A stretch of DNA of 64,000 nt from Negativicutes bacterium (GCA_031292035.1 JARLHX010000387.1:62001-126000); one strand, 5' to 3'; shown: positions 1 through 9,232, counted from the first letter of the stretch. Numbers and translations are program-made. The notes: generated by a model from the letters alone, not told the origin.

Positions 1-1
1 T

Positions 2-238
2 GAGATCGTGCTGGGGGTTTCGGACAACGGACGGGGAATACCGGCAAATCAGCTGGAAAAGATCTTTGACCCCTTTTTTACGACGAAGGAAGACGGCACC
101 GGGCTGGGGCTGTCGATATGTGCAAACATCATTAAGAAACATAAAGGTGACATCCGGGTTGATTCCCGTGAAAATGAAGGCACCAGCTTTATCATCAGGT
201 TGCCGCTATACTGCGAAATGGCAACTGCCAAGCGATGA
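2..238 (+). CDS. Sensor histidine kinase, C-terminal fragment (5' end outside window)
   Basis: Only the last 78 residues are in the window; the reading frame is already open at base 2. They carry the ATP-binding half of a HATPase_c domain: the G1 box (SDNGRGIP), an F box (DPFFTTK) and the G2 box (GTGLGLS), followed by the usual final strand ending in FIIRLPL. This is the catalytic end of a two-component histidine kinase that phosphorylates its own dimerisation-domain His with ATP. The sensor domain and partner response regulator are not visible, so the signal is unknown. The gene is closed by its own terminator and is followed by a second, separate histidine kinase on the same strand. Confidence 0.85.
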   Translation, partial: EIVLGVSDNGRGIPANQLEKIFDPFFTTKEDGTGLGLSICANIIKKHKGDIRVDSRENEGTSFIIRLPLYCEMATAKR

Positions 239-263
239 CGGCTGCTTTCTCCTGCTGTTGAGA

Positions 264-291
264 CCTCTTGTCTTTCGACAAGAGGTTTTTT
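264..291 (+). terminator. Rho-independent terminator after the partial kinase gene
   Basis: A perfect 9-bp stem (CCTCTTGTC / GACAAGAGG) with a TTTC loop is followed directly by six T residues. Confidence 0.85.
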
Positions 292-404
292 GATATTGGA
301 TTGGCGTAAAGGGCAATGGTCACCAATTTTTTACAGGAAAATAGAAAGTTATGGCGAACTTTGTATTGAATGCAAACTGCCGAAGGAGTGGCTGGGTAAG
401 CGCG

Positions 405-2129
405 ATGAAGATAAACTGGGAACGACTGATTGGCAGAGAAACGGAGTATCCGGTGGAGCACCGGATATTGAATACGGTGTTGCTGTTTGGTTTGGGCTTG
501 GCGCTAGCGGGAGGCCTTTTTAACTATCTGATGGATTTTGGGACGCTGCCGACCTTGATTGCGGTTGTTTCTGCCATATTATTGATGGTTCTTTATTATT
601 TGTCTACAGTGAAGAAACAATATACGCTGACGGTATTTTCATTGATCGGCTTCTCGATATTTCTTGTTATGCCAGGGTTGTGGATTTTTAATGGAGGTAT
701 ATTAGGCGGCACTTCGTTATACATGTTGGTTTTTTCTTCGATGATTACTACTTTGCTGCGTGGTGCCCAAAGATTCGTCGCCTTGGGCTGCCTGCTGGCA
801 ACGACGCTGGTATTAATTTTGCTGGAGTATCACAATCCGACGATTATCGTCGGTTACAGTTCAGATATGAGCCGTTATGCCGACGTTTCTTTCAGTTTGC
901 TGATTACCCTGATCGCCAATGCAGCGTTGTTTATGGTGATTCTTAATCATTATGTCCAGGAAAACAAACGGGCCAGAAGCTATCTGGCCCAAATTGAAAA
1001 ACAAAAGCTGATTATCGAGATCCAGCACCATTTGCAGTCGATGAATGACATGCTGAGACAAGAGGTCGAGGAGCGCCGGCTGGTGGAGCAGGCGTTGCGC
1101 GTGTCAGAAGAACGGTTTGCCAAAGCATTTCGGGCCAGTCCTGTTCCCATGTGTATTATTGCGGCGCAAGACGGGCGATTTATCGACGTAAATGAAAGTT
1201 TTGTCAATGTGTTTGAGTTTGCCCGCCAGGAGGTCATTGGCAAAACTCCGGCGGCGCTCCATATCTGGACCGGCAAAGAGGAGCATTTGCGCCAGGCGTT
1301 TGAGGAGAACAGAGCTTTTTACAACCTGGAAATGACTTTCTGGACCAAGGCGGGCAATGAGCGTACCGGGCTTTATTCGGTGGAGCTAATTGAGGTAAAC
1401 GAGGAATTATGTCTGCTGGGGGTTATCTACGACATCACCGAGCGGGTGCAGCTGGCGAAGGAGATGGCCAGACTGGACAGGCTGAATTTGGTGGGGGAAA
1501 TGGCCGCGAGTCTGGGTCATGAAATCCGCAACCCCCTAACCACGGTACGGGGCTTTTTGCAGTTGCTCAAAAAATCCGATACGACCCATCAGGACTATTT
1601 CGATCTGATGATTGACGAGCTGGACAGAGCGAATGCCATCATCACCGAGTACTTGTCCATGGCAAAGAATAAAGCCCTCGATTTACAACCCAGAAATCTC
1701 AATGCCATTTTGAATGCGCTGTATCCCTTAATGCAGGCTGACGCTGTTAAGACTGGAAATTTCATCCACCTGGTTTTAGGGGGCATTCCCGAACTGCTGC
1801 TGGATGAAAAGGAAATCCGGCAGCTTATTCTCAACCTTTTCCGCAACGGCCTGGAGGCGATGGCGGCAGAAGGAACCCTCCGATTCAGTACTTACACCGA
1901 GGGGCGTGATGTGGTGCTGGCGGTCCGGGACGAAGGTGGCGGGATCGCGCCGCATGTGATGGAAAAGCTGGGGACGCCATTTTTCACAACAAAAGACAAT
2001 GGAAATGGTCTGGGGCTCGCGGTTTGCTATAGCATTGCCGCCCGACACAACGCAAGTATCCGTGTGGAAACAGGCCCGACTGGAACGACTTTTTTTATTG
2101 CTTTTGCCAAGAGCGCCAAGCAGAAATAA
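405..2129 (+). CDS. Membrane-bound PAS-domain sensor histidine kinase
   Basis: A two-component kinase with, in order, an N-terminal membrane region of about six hydrophobic segments (residues ~20-190), a short coiled linker, a PAS domain (~240-365), a HisKA domain with the H-box (SLGHEIRNPL) and a HATPase_c domain with N box (NLFRNGLEA), G1 (DEGGGI) and G2 (GNGLGLA). The arrangement resembles Sporomusa/Bacillus KinB- or ResE-like sensors, but the ligand cannot be read from the sequence. The frame is open from an ATG at 351. The start at 405 (MKINWERLIG) is preferred because it leads straight into the first membrane segment, but AAGGAG lies 16 bases upstream, so the start is uncertain. No response regulator is adjacent, making it an orphan kinase in this window. 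Confidence 0.85.
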   Translation: MKINWERLIGRETEYPVEHRILNTVLLFGLGLALAGGLFNYLMDFGTLPTLIAVVSAILLMVLYYLSTVKKQYTLTVFSLIGFSIFLVMPGLWIFNGGILGGTSLYMLVFSSMITTLLRGAQRFVALGCLLATTLVLILLEYHNPTIIVGYSSDMSRYADVSFSLLITLIANAALFMVILNHYVQENKRARSYLAQIEKQKLIIEIQHHLQSMNDMLRQEVEERRLVEQALRVSEERFAKAFRASPVPMCIIAAQDGRFIDVNESFVNVFEFARQEVIGKTPAALHIWTGKEEHLRQAFEENRAFYNLEMTFWTKAGNERTGLYSVELIEVNEELCLLGVIYDITERVQLAKEMARLDRLNLVGEMAASLGHEIRNPLTTVRGFLQLLKKSDTTHQDYFDLMIDELDRANAIITEYLSMAKNKALDLQPRNLNAILNALYPLMQADAVKTGNFIHLVLGGIPELLLDEKEIRQLILNLFRNGLEAMAAEGTLRFSTYTEGRDVVLAVRDEGGGIAPHVMEKLGTPFFTTKDNGNGLGLAVCYSIAARHNASIRVETGPTGTTFFIAFAKSAKQK

Positions 2130-2140
2130 CGGAAAGCAGG

Positions 2141-2168
2141 CCTGCGAACAGTCGCAGGTTTTTCTTTT
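2141..2168 (+). terminator. Rho-independent terminator of the PAS kinase gene
   Basis: The stem CCTGCGA / TCGCAGG with ACAG loop is followed by TTTTTCTTTTT. Confidence 0.8.
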
Positions 2169-2256
2169 TATGCTGTTATCCGGCTAGCTTTCGGGGAGCA
2201 GGACAATGGCGGCGGAAAGGCTAATTATATAGGGCAAGTGACACAGGAGGTTGGAT

Positions 2257-5200
2257 ATGCACACCTTGTATTGTGTTCCCCTGGGGGAGACGATGCGTGA
2301 CGAATTTATCAGTAAGATGATGAAGGCTGCCGCGGCCGGGAAAGGCCGGGAGCAGGCCTATTTGCTGCCTAGTGTCGATTTGCTCCACGCCGGACGGAAG
2401 GACGTTCAAGCCTTGGGTTTGCCGGGGTATGAGGCCCCTAATTTATTGTCTTTCGACGAACTGGCGGAAGAGATCATCGCCGCTGCCGGCTGGCAGCGGC
2501 GGCGTATGAGCCGCATGACGCAGGAACTGCTGGTGGCGGAGGTGCTGGCCGAACTCAAGGGCAATGGCAGGCTGCCGTATTTCAGTACCATCGCCGCCTT
2601 TCCCGGGTATGTAAGTACGGTGACAAGTCTGCTGGCCGAAATCAAGCGGACAGGGACATCGCCGGAGCAATTTTTCGAGGCCGCCGCGGCCCGAGATTGG
2701 CCGTCCAAGGATCAGGAAGTCTATGCCATCTATACAGTGTATCAGCAGTGTCTGGATGAACTGGGACTGACCGATCTTGAGGAGACATACTTTCTGGCCA
2801 TCGAGGCACTGAAAGATGAGCAGACGAAAATAAACTATCAGCATCTTTATATCAGCGAATTTTATATCCTGACCCCGCTGCAGTTGGAACTTGTCCGTCA
2901 GCTCCGCTCGCGGCTGGTCATGGATATTAGTATTATTTATGAGAAGAACCGGCCGGAAGTTTTCGCTGCGGCGGAAACAACCTATGGCGATCTTGTCGGC
3001 ATGGGCTTCGATCCCAAGTTTGTCGCAGCCCGCCGTCAGACGGCGGCCAGCCTGGCGAGTGTCAGACGGCGGCTTTTTGCGATGGACGGCCAACCGGAGG
3101 AAAGTGCCGGCGGGCTGGAAATGATCAGTACTCCCAATCGAGGCAAGGAGATGGCGGTGGCTGCTGGAAAAATAAAGGCGCTACTGGTCTCTGGCAGCTA
3201 CCGGCCGGAGGAAATCGCCGTGGTGGTGAGGGATGTGGCGCTGTACGCCGGTTTTCGCCAGACCTGCGCCCAATTCGGCGTCCCGGTCAGTCTTCCCTGG
3301 GAGGAGGAGCTGGCTGACCAGGCCCTCTTCCGACTGATGGACCACGCGATGTCCGCCAGACTGGACAGAGGATCGCGCGCCAGTGTGCTCAATTTGCTGA
3401 AATCACCGCTATTGGCCGGGCTTCTTGCCGACGCCGACGAACTGGAACGGGATGCAGCCAATGTATTCATCCGTTCCTGGAGTGACTGGCAGCGTGTCTG
3501 GAGCAAAGGCGAGCGGAGAGACAATGGTTTTATCAATCTGCGGCGATTGGTCACCTCCCTGCCGGCCGAGGGTTCGCCCGGACGTATGGCGGAGGCGCTG
3601 AAAAGCTTTATTGCCAAACTGGATGTTCCGACCTGGCTGGGGGACGGGTATCGCTCTGGTCGGTTGCCCCAGGACAGGCTCAAGGCCGGGCTGCTAGCCT
3701 ATGAGGCGGTGGTCGGGACCGATGGCATCCTGGACAAAATAGAGGAAGGATTCGCTCTGCTCGGAATTTCGGAAAAGAAATTAAAACTGGCGGTATTTTT
3801 AAAGCTTTTTCGCCAGATGGTTGCCGGCGAAACGGTGCGGTTAGAGGGGTACCACGATGACGGGGTGCAGGTACTCAGCCCGGCCAGGGTACGAGGGCTT
3901 TCCTTCCGGGCGGTTTTTATCCTCGGTCTGACCGACGGCGAATTCCCTCTCCGGGCTCGCGAGAACTGGCTGTATGATGATCGGGAACGGATTGCTTTTG
4001 GCGATGACAAGGTCGGCGTAAGCCTAATAACCGCTGCTTTTCGCCAGCGGGAGGAAGATCTGTACTTTGCCGGGGCGGCGGCGCTGGCTGATGAGATTCT
4101 TGTTGTGAGCTGTCACGAGGACGCCGCGACAATGCCGTCCCCTTATATGGAAGAGGTGACACGCCTGTTTGCCAGCGGGGCGGTAAAACAGGAGAGATAT
4201 TCTGTCGGGGATCTATTTCCGGCTGACTATGACGCTGTTTATTCGGCCGATGGGCTGACCGGCCGGGCGCTGGTCGATACTTTCGCCGGCGGTTGTCCTG
4301 AGGAGATCTCGATGGCGGCTGGACAGTATGTTTTGGACAATTTGGTAGACGGAGATTTTGCCAGGCGTCTGGCTGCCGAAGCCGAGCGCTTGGCGGGAGG
4401 CGCCAGCGTCTACAGCGGTTTGGTCGGCACTGCCGGCCCGTATGGCGAAGAAAAAAAGAGTTTCAGCATTACCGCCTTGGAAGACTATGCCCTGTGTCCC
4501 TTTTCTTTTTACGCCAAACGGCTGCTTGGGCTCGACGAATGGGCGGAGAAGGAGGAAGAGGCAGGGTTTGATGTTGTCGGTACCATTTATCATGAGGCCC
4601 TGGCCGATTTTCTGCGGGGCCATGCCGGGCAGCGGCTTCAGACCGATAAGACGGAAGAATATTACTGCGAACTGCTGGCCATCGTGGCCGCCATCTTCGA
4701 CCGGCTGATCGCCGAGCATATCATTGTGGACGGCAAACTGTGGAAATATCAGCGGCAACGGCTGGAAAAAGTCCTGCGCCGCTGGCTGGAATTTGAGATC
4801 AAAGAGCAGAACACCGAGGGGCTGGCCCTCCGGCCCGAGTTTTTTGAGTGGGGCTTTGGTTTGCCGGTCAAAGCGGGGATGGATGCGGCTTCGGTCACCC
4901 TCCCGCTGACGCTGGAAATGGACGGCCAAACGATCAAGATTGTCGGCAAGGTCGACCGCGTCGACAGGGCCGGGGATATCCTGACAGTAACTGATTATAA
5001 ACGCAAAAGCTGTCCGCCTTATCGCAGACTGGCCCAAGGTATTGATCTACAGGCCGCCCTGTATGTTATGGCGGTGGAACGTTTCCTCTGCCGGTCTGGT
5101 GAGAAGGTGGCCGGCGGCGGGTATTATTCGGTCGAGGCCGGGAAAAAAGAAGGCGGGATGTGGCGGGCCGAGTTGGCTGATGCCATGGGTCACCGCGCCG

Positions 5201-5415
5201 CCAAACGCGACGGCAATCTGGCAGAAGACGAGTGGTCAGCGGTGCAGGAAAAGCTGCAGAGACAGGTAAGCAGCTATGTTGCCGGAATCCGCGCCGGACG
5301 CTTTGCCGTCGCTCCGACGGCCGACTGTCCGCCGTATTGTGTCGGCCGCGATATCTGCCGCTATCAGAAGGACCAGATGGCAAAGCAAAAGGCGGGAGGG
5401 AACGTCAATGGCTGA
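2257..5415 (+). CDS. addB: AddB-like subunit of the AddAB/RexAB helicase-nuclease
   Basis: Partner of AddA in the double-strand-break end-processing complex that resects DNA to a Chi-type site before RecA loading. The C-terminal half holds a RecB-family PD-(D/E)XK nuclease: GKVDRVDR followed by TDYKRKS (~residues 890-915). It is bracketed by the cysteines of an iron-sulphur staple: CPFSF near residue 747 and CPPYCVGRDIC near 1023. The N-terminus lacks the Walker A loop found in many AddB proteins, so this subunit probably does not bind ATP, as in RexB-type relatives. The ATG at 2257 is chosen because AGGAGG ends 6 bases upstream; a TTG at 2251 would abut the ribosome site. The stop codon overlaps the addA start by 8 bases, so the two are translationally coupled. 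Confidence 0.88.
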   Translation: MHTLYCVPLGETMRDEFISKMMKAAAAGKGREQAYLLPSVDLLHAGRKDVQALGLPGYEAPNLLSFDELAEEIIAAAGWQRRRMSRMTQELLVAEVLAELKGNGRLPYFSTIAAFPGYVSTVTSLLAEIKRTGTSPEQFFEAAAARDWPSKDQEVYAIYTVYQQCLDELGLTDLEETYFLAIEALKDEQTKINYQHLYISEFYILTPLQLELVRQLRSRLVMDISIIYEKNRPEVFAAAETTYGDLVGMGFDPKFVAARRQTAASLASVRRRLFAMDGQPEESAGGLEMISTPNRGKEMAVAAGKIKALLVSGSYRPEEIAVVVRDVALYAGFRQTCAQFGVPVSLPWEEELADQALFRLMDHAMSARLDRGSRASVLNLLKSPLLAGLLADADELERDAANVFIRSWSDWQRVWSKGERRDNGFINLRRLVTSLPAEGSPGRMAEALKSFIAKLDVPTWLGDGYRSGRLPQDRLKAGLLAYEAVVGTDGILDKIEEGFALLGISEKKLKLAVFLKLFRQMVAGETVRLEGYHDDGVQVLSPARVRGLSFRAVFILGLTDGEFPLRARENWLYDDRERIAFGDDKVGVSLITAAFRQREEDLYFAGAAALADEILVVSCHEDAATMPSPYMEEVTRLFASGAVKQERYSVGDLFPADYDAVYSADGLTGRALVDTFAGGCPEEISMAAGQYVLDNLVDGDFARRLAAEAERLAGGASVYSGLVGTAGPYGEEKKSFSITALEDYALCPFSFYAKRLLGLDEWAEKEEEAGFDVVGTIYHEALADFLRGHAGQRLQTDKTEEYYCELLAIVAAIFDRLIAEHIIVDGKLWKYQRQRLEKVLRRWLEFEIKEQNTEGLALRPEFFEWGFGLPVKAGMDAASVTLPLTLEMDGQTIKIVGKVDRVDRAGDILTVTDYKRKSCPPYRRLAQGIDLQAALYVMAVERFLCRSGEKVAGGGYYSVEAGKKEGGMWRAELADAMGHRAAKRDGNLAEDEWSAVQEKLQRQVSSYVAGIRAGRFAVAPTADCPPYCVGRDICRYQKDQMAKQKAGGNVNG

Positions 5416-8400
5416 GTTTACTCCGGCACAGGCGAGGGCGATCGACAATCTCGCCACCAATGTCGCTGTATCTGCGGGGGCCGGGGCAGGCAAAACCAGG
5501 GTGCTGGTGGAGCGATATGTCAATATCCTTCGTCAGGGACAGGCCACCTGCGACCAAATTCTGGCGATTACCTTTACCAATAAGGCGGCCAAGGAAATGA
5601 AGGAACGTCTCCGGGCCAAGGTCATAAATCTGGCGCTGGAGGCGGAGGCGGCAGAAGAACGCCAGCGCTGGCGGGAGGTCAATAACCAGCTGGAATACGC
5701 CCCGATCGGAACTTTCCACAGTTTTTGCGCCAGGATACTCAGGGAAAATCCGGTTGAGGCGGAGCTTGACCCGAATTTTGCGGTGCTTGATCAAATGGAG
5801 GCCGACCTGCTGCTGGACAAGGGGTTGGCGGAGGTGCTGGAAACCGCACTGGCTGCCGAGGACGAATGGGTCGACCGGCTGCTTGGAACCTATGACAAAG
5901 GGCTGCTGGACCGTGTTGTCCCAGGACTATATGAAAAATTGGCAGCTCAGGGATTGTTGAGGGACGACTTGGCGGAAAGGCTTGCTTCTCCCTACCGGCG
6001 AGCTCTGGCGGAGATCGCTGACCTGAAGGCTGACCTTAGTGGGCTTTGCCGCGAACTGATTATCGCCAAAGTCGGTTTGCCGTCGAAATCGCCCCAGTTC
6101 GCCAGGGTGGAGCGACTGGAGCGAAACTGGACCGAGGTCGCCGCCGCCATTGAGGCGGTCGGGAATGACGACGCTAAAGCATATGAAGTTCTTCATGACC
6201 ATTTCGACAGTATGGATCGCCGTTCGAAAGATAAAGAGATTGTCGCTGCCATCAAGGAGACGGTGAAGGCCCTGGATCGGGTCCGGATCGACCGGGCCGC
6301 CCTGGCGCTCATTCCCGACTGGTGCGAGCTGCTGTTGGCGCTGCGGCGGATGCTGGACAAGTATAAAAGCGAACACCGGGCGCTGACCTTCAGCGACCTG
6401 GAGGTGCGAACCGCCCGTCTGCTTGACGAACAAGCGGCTGTTCGCCAACGATACAATGGTCGAATCCGCCAGATCATGGTGGATGAGTTTCAGGATACCA
6501 ACGAACTGCAGCGGCAGATTGTTTATCTTTTGGCCGGCGGTGACGCCGATGAGCTGCGGGGCGAGAAACTGTTTGTGGTCGGTGACGCCAAACAGTCGAT
6601 TTATCGTTTCCGCGGCGCTGATGTGACGATTTTTGAGCAGGTGAGCCGGGATATTGTCGCCGCTGGCGGCGAACGGCTGGAATTGGATATCAATTTCCGC
6701 TCGATGGATGGGCTGCTGGCGGTCTATAACGAGTGTTTTGCCGCCATCATGGGCGGCGGCGATGACCGTGTCGGCTTTCAGGGACTGCAGGCCCACCGCT
6801 GCGCCGCTGCGGACGGGCAGATCCGGGCCGAGTTTCTGGCTTTGGCCGAAGCAGACTTGGGTGATGAACAGACTGGCCGGGAAGCCGAGGCCGAGGCCAT
6901 TGCCAGGCGGATCAGGGCGATGGTGAGCGGACAGGAGCATCTGATTGACCAAGATACCGTGCCTCGGGCGGTGAATTTTGGCGATATCGCGCTGCTGTTT
7001 CGCACTTTTAAGGATGTCGATCTTTATGCTGCCGCCCTGCAAAGCGCGGGAGTGCCATATTACATCGTGGGGGGGCGTGGCTTCTATGGCTGCCAGGAAG
7101 TCGCCGATATTCTCAACCTGCTGAAGGTGGTGGAAAACCGGTTTCAGGAGGTGCCCCTGGCGGGGGTGCTCCGCTCGCCGCTTTTTTTCTTGAGCGACGA
7201 AACTCTGGTCCGGTTGAAAAACCATGGCGACAGCCTGTGGTGCGGCCTGGAAACCCATGCTGCTTTGACCGGGCTTGCTGCCGAAGAACAGGCTGCCATT
7301 GCCAGGGCGTGGCGGATACTGACCCGACTGCGGGATCTCCGGGGGAGTGTCGGGGTGGCCGAGCTCATCCGGCTGGCCCTGGTTGAAACCGGCTATCAGA
7401 ATTTCGTGTTAACCCAGTTCATGGGGCAGCAAAAATACGCCAACTTGGCTAAATTGACTGCCTTGGCCAGTAGTTTTGCCGCCAAAGGCTTGTTCAGCCT
7501 GGGTGATTTTCTCCGCTATGTGGCAAAATTGGTAGCTGGTGAAGTCCAGGAGGGTGAGGCTGTGATCGAGAGCGAGAGCGGCAACACCGTCAAACTCATG
7601 ACCATCCACAAAGCCAAAGGACTGGAATATCCGGTGGTCTTTGTCGCCGACCTGCACCGCAAATTCCGGGATGAGACGGCCCCTCTCCTCTTTAGCTCCG
7701 GTGAGGGACTGGGACTCAGGGTGCCTGTTGGCAGTGAACTTGTCGCGACGTCGCTCTATGCCAAAATTGCCGCCGGCGAAAAACGTCTGGCGATCGCCGA
7801 ACTGAAACGGCTGCTGTATGTGGCACTGACCCGGGCCAAGGATTATCTTGTCCTGTCCGGGGTTGGCAATAAAATCGCCAAGGATAAGGATTTTGCCGAG
7901 CTCAACTCCTGGTTGGCCTGGCTGGGCCGGGTCTATGATTTTAGCGAGATTGCCGCCCTGCCGGACAGGCTGGGCGGGGAAGATGCAGGGATCAAGGTAT
8001 GCCCGAATGCCGCCGTTGCGCCTTTAGTATGCCGTCCGCCTGATGCCGCCTCCACGGCGAATGCCGAGCCGGACCGACTAGCCCGGCTGGTGCGAAATAT
8101 CGGACCGCTGCCGACGGCTGCTGAGGCTGGTAACCTTATCTTCAAACCTACCGATATCATCCATTTTCGCCACTGTCCACGCCTTTTCTATTATAGTTTT
8201 TTCGTCGGACTGCCGGAGGTTGCCCAGGGAGGAAACGGAGGCGATGGCGGTGGTCTGCCGCCCCAACTCATCGGGACGGTGCTTCACCGCTGCTTGGAAG
8301 TGCTGGACACTGAATGGGGCTGGGAAGCCGTTTTGGCTTCCGTGATCGCCGAGAAGGTCCCAGTGCGCTGGCGCCGCGCCGTCACCGCCAAGGCGGCTCC

Positions 8401-8890
8401 CTTGCTACAGCGCTATGTGGCCAGCCAGTTTCATCGCCAGACCGGCGTCTTGCCCATCCGCAAAGAATGGCAGTTTCATTTTTTCCTGCCGGATGAGGGT
8501 GGCGATGGGGCGGGATATCAATTTTCCGGCAGGATCGATGGTCTTGTCGATTATGGTGAGACAGGCTGTGGCATTATCGACTATAAAACCGATAAGGTGT
8601 CGGCTGTCGACGCCGGTGCCAAGGCTGACGAGTATCTGCTGCAACTGGTGCTATACGCCCTGGCGGCAGAGGCGGCTCTAGGCAGGCCGGTGGTTGATGC
8701 CAAATTGTATTTTTTGCGACCTGACCTGACGGTGGCGGTGCCGGTTGACGCCTCATCCAGGGCGGCGGCGGTGGCCGAAATCCTGTCAGTCTGCCGTCAT
8801 GCGACCCGGCATGAGGCGGAAAGAGACTATCCCTGCAACCTCGCCTGGTGCGACAGTTGCGGCTATCTCGCCTTTTGTCCCCAAGTTTGA
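5408..8890 (+). CDS. addA: AddA subunit of the AddAB ATP-dependent helicase-nuclease
   Basis: UvrD/Rep-family SF1A helicase fused to a PD-(D/E)XK nuclease, 1160 aa, close to the usual AddA size. Visible motifs are Walker A SAGAGAGKT (22-30), motif Ia AITFTNKAAKEM, motif II VDEFQDTN (~358), motif III-like GDAKQSIYRFRGAD, motif V TIHKAKGLEYP (~735), motif VI LYVALTRAKDY and the nuclease core GRIDGLVDY ... IIDYKTDK (~1056). It unwinds DNA 3'-5' and nicks the strand, acting with AddB in recombinational repair. The ATG at 5408 follows GGGAGGG and overlaps the end of addB; longer in-frame extensions run inside addB and are rejected. A hairpin ending the operon follows at once. Confidence 0.95.
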   Translation: MAEFTPAQARAIDNLATNVAVSAGAGAGKTRVLVERYVNILRQGQATCDQILAITFTNKAAKEMKERLRAKVINLALEAEAAEERQRWREVNNQLEYAPIGTFHSFCARILRENPVEAELDPNFAVLDQMEADLLLDKGLAEVLETALAAEDEWVDRLLGTYDKGLLDRVVPGLYEKLAAQGLLRDDLAERLASPYRRALAEIADLKADLSGLCRELIIAKVGLPSKSPQFARVERLERNWTEVAAAIEAVGNDDAKAYEVLHDHFDSMDRRSKDKEIVAAIKETVKALDRVRIDRAALALIPDWCELLLALRRMLDKYKSEHRALTFSDLEVRTARLLDEQAAVRQRYNGRIRQIMVDEFQDTNELQRQIVYLLAGGDADELRGEKLFVVGDAKQSIYRFRGADVTIFEQVSRDIVAAGGERLELDINFRSMDGLLAVYNECFAAIMGGGDDRVGFQGLQAHRCAAADGQIRAEFLALAEADLGDEQTGREAEAEAIARRIRAMVSGQEHLIDQDTVPRAVNFGDIALLFRTFKDVDLYAAALQSAGVPYYIVGGRGFYGCQEVADILNLLKVVENRFQEVPLAGVLRSPLFFLSDETLVRLKNHGDSLWCGLETHAALTGLAAEEQAAIARAWRILTRLRDLRGSVGVAELIRLALVETGYQNFVLTQFMGQQKYANLAKLTALASSFAAKGLFSLGDFLRYVAKLVAGEVQEGEAVIESESGNTVKLMTIHKAKGLEYPVVFVADLHRKFRDETAPLLFSSGEGLGLRVPVGSELVATSLYAKIAAGEKRLAIAELKRLLYVALTRAKDYLVLSGVGNKIAKDKDFAELNSWLAWLGRVYDFSEIAALPDRLGGEDAGIKVCPNAAVAPLVCRPPDAASTANAEPDRLARLVRNIGPLPTAAEAGNLIFKPTDIIHFRHCPRLFYYSFFVGLPEVAQGGNGGDGGGLPPQLIGTVLHRCLEVLDTEWGWEAVLASVIAEKVPVRWRRAVTAKAAPLLQRYVASQFHRQTGVLPIRKEWQFHFFLPDEGGDGAGYQFSGRIDGLVDYGETGCGIIDYKTDKVSAVDAGAKADEYLLQLVLYALAAEAALGRPVVDAKLYFLRPDLTVAVPVDASSRAAAVAEILSVCRHATRHEAERDYPCNLAWCDSCGYLAFCPQV

Positions 8891-8906
8891 GGAAGTAAAA
8901 TAAAAT

Positions 8907-8936
8907 GCCCTGCCTTTTCAGGCAGGGCTATTCTTT
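8907..8936. terminator. Bidirectional terminator between addA and the small Cys-rich gene
   Basis: A perfect 8-bp stem GCCCTGCC / GGCAGGGC is flanked by TATTCTTTATT on the plus side and by ATTTTATTTTA on the minus side, so it can end both converging transcripts. Confidence 0.8.
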
Positions 8937-8947
8937 ATTATAAGTTC

Positions 8948-9058
8948 TTATTTTTCGACTTTAGTACGAGGGTCAGTGTTTTTGTTGTGGCATTCATTTT
9001 CACAGGATACCCAGTTTTCGCAGCCCGGACCAAGACAATGCGCAGTACAATCGTACAT
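8948..9058 (-). CDS. Small cysteine-rich protein, 36 aa, unknown function
   Basis: An unrecognised gene too short for routine ORF calling. Its 36 residues begin MYDCTAHCLGPGCENW and contain five cysteines spaced C-x3-C-x4-C-x5-C-x3-C within 20 residues, then a polar lysine-rich tail. There is no signal peptide or membrane segment. Translation is strongly supported: AAGGAGGG lies 7 bases before the ATG, and a near-ideal sigma-A promoter (TTGATT-17-TATACT) stands 30 bases further up. The bidirectional hairpin shared with addA provides an end. The cysteine spacing suggests metal or Fe-S binding, or a ribosomally made peptide precursor; no modifying enzyme is adjacent. The function is not known. 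Confidence 0.72.
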   Translation of the reverse strand: MYDCTAHCLGPGCENWVSCENECHNKNTDPRTKVEK

Positions 9059-9089
9059 CGTATACCCTCCTTTTTGGCTTCTTGGTCTC

Positions 9090-9118
9090 AGTATAGCAAT
9101 CCTTATTTAAATAATCAA
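9090..9118 (-). promoter_or_regulatory. Sigma-A promoter of the small Cys-rich gene
   Basis: Reading the minus strand, -35 TTGATT (9118-9113) and -10 TATACT (9095-9090) are separated by exactly 17 bases. The -10 is about 30 bases before the start codon. Confidence 0.75.
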
Positions 9119-9151
9119 GTGTTTACAGCAAGTTAAATAAATAACATATAG

Positions 9152-9202
9152 ATTGTTACGTTATGAACTTAATTAAAATGACATTGTTACGTTATGAACT
9201 TA
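9152..9202 (+). repeat. Two perfect 20-bp direct repeats, probable operator pair
   Basis: ATTGTTACGTTATGAACTTA occurs at 9152-9171 and again, identically, at 9183-9202. The centres are 31 bp apart, about three helical turns, so two protein molecules would bind the same DNA face. The pair lies between the divergent small Cys-rich gene and the alcohol dehydrogenase gene, and could control either. No matching regulator is encoded next to it. Confidence 0.6.
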
Positions 9203-9218
9203 CTTTTCTTTGACTGTT

Positions 9219-9232
9219 TGATAAAATTATCA
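9219..9232. promoter_or_regulatory. 14-bp palindrome upstream of the alcohol dehydrogenase
   Basis: TGATAAAATTATCA is a perfect dyad, 17 bases after the direct repeats. It loosely recalls Crp/Fnr-family half-sites but the spacing does not fit that consensus, so the binding protein is unknown. Confidence 0.35.

Noticed and set aside
4213..5037. Long minus-strand ORFs opposite addB, addA, dehydratase and murB
   Set aside because: They are codon-bias shadows of real plus-strand genes, lacking ribosome sites and recognisable motifs.
5276..5407. N-terminal extension of AddA
   Set aside because: The extension lies wholly inside addB in another frame, while GGGAGGG stands before the ATG at 5408.
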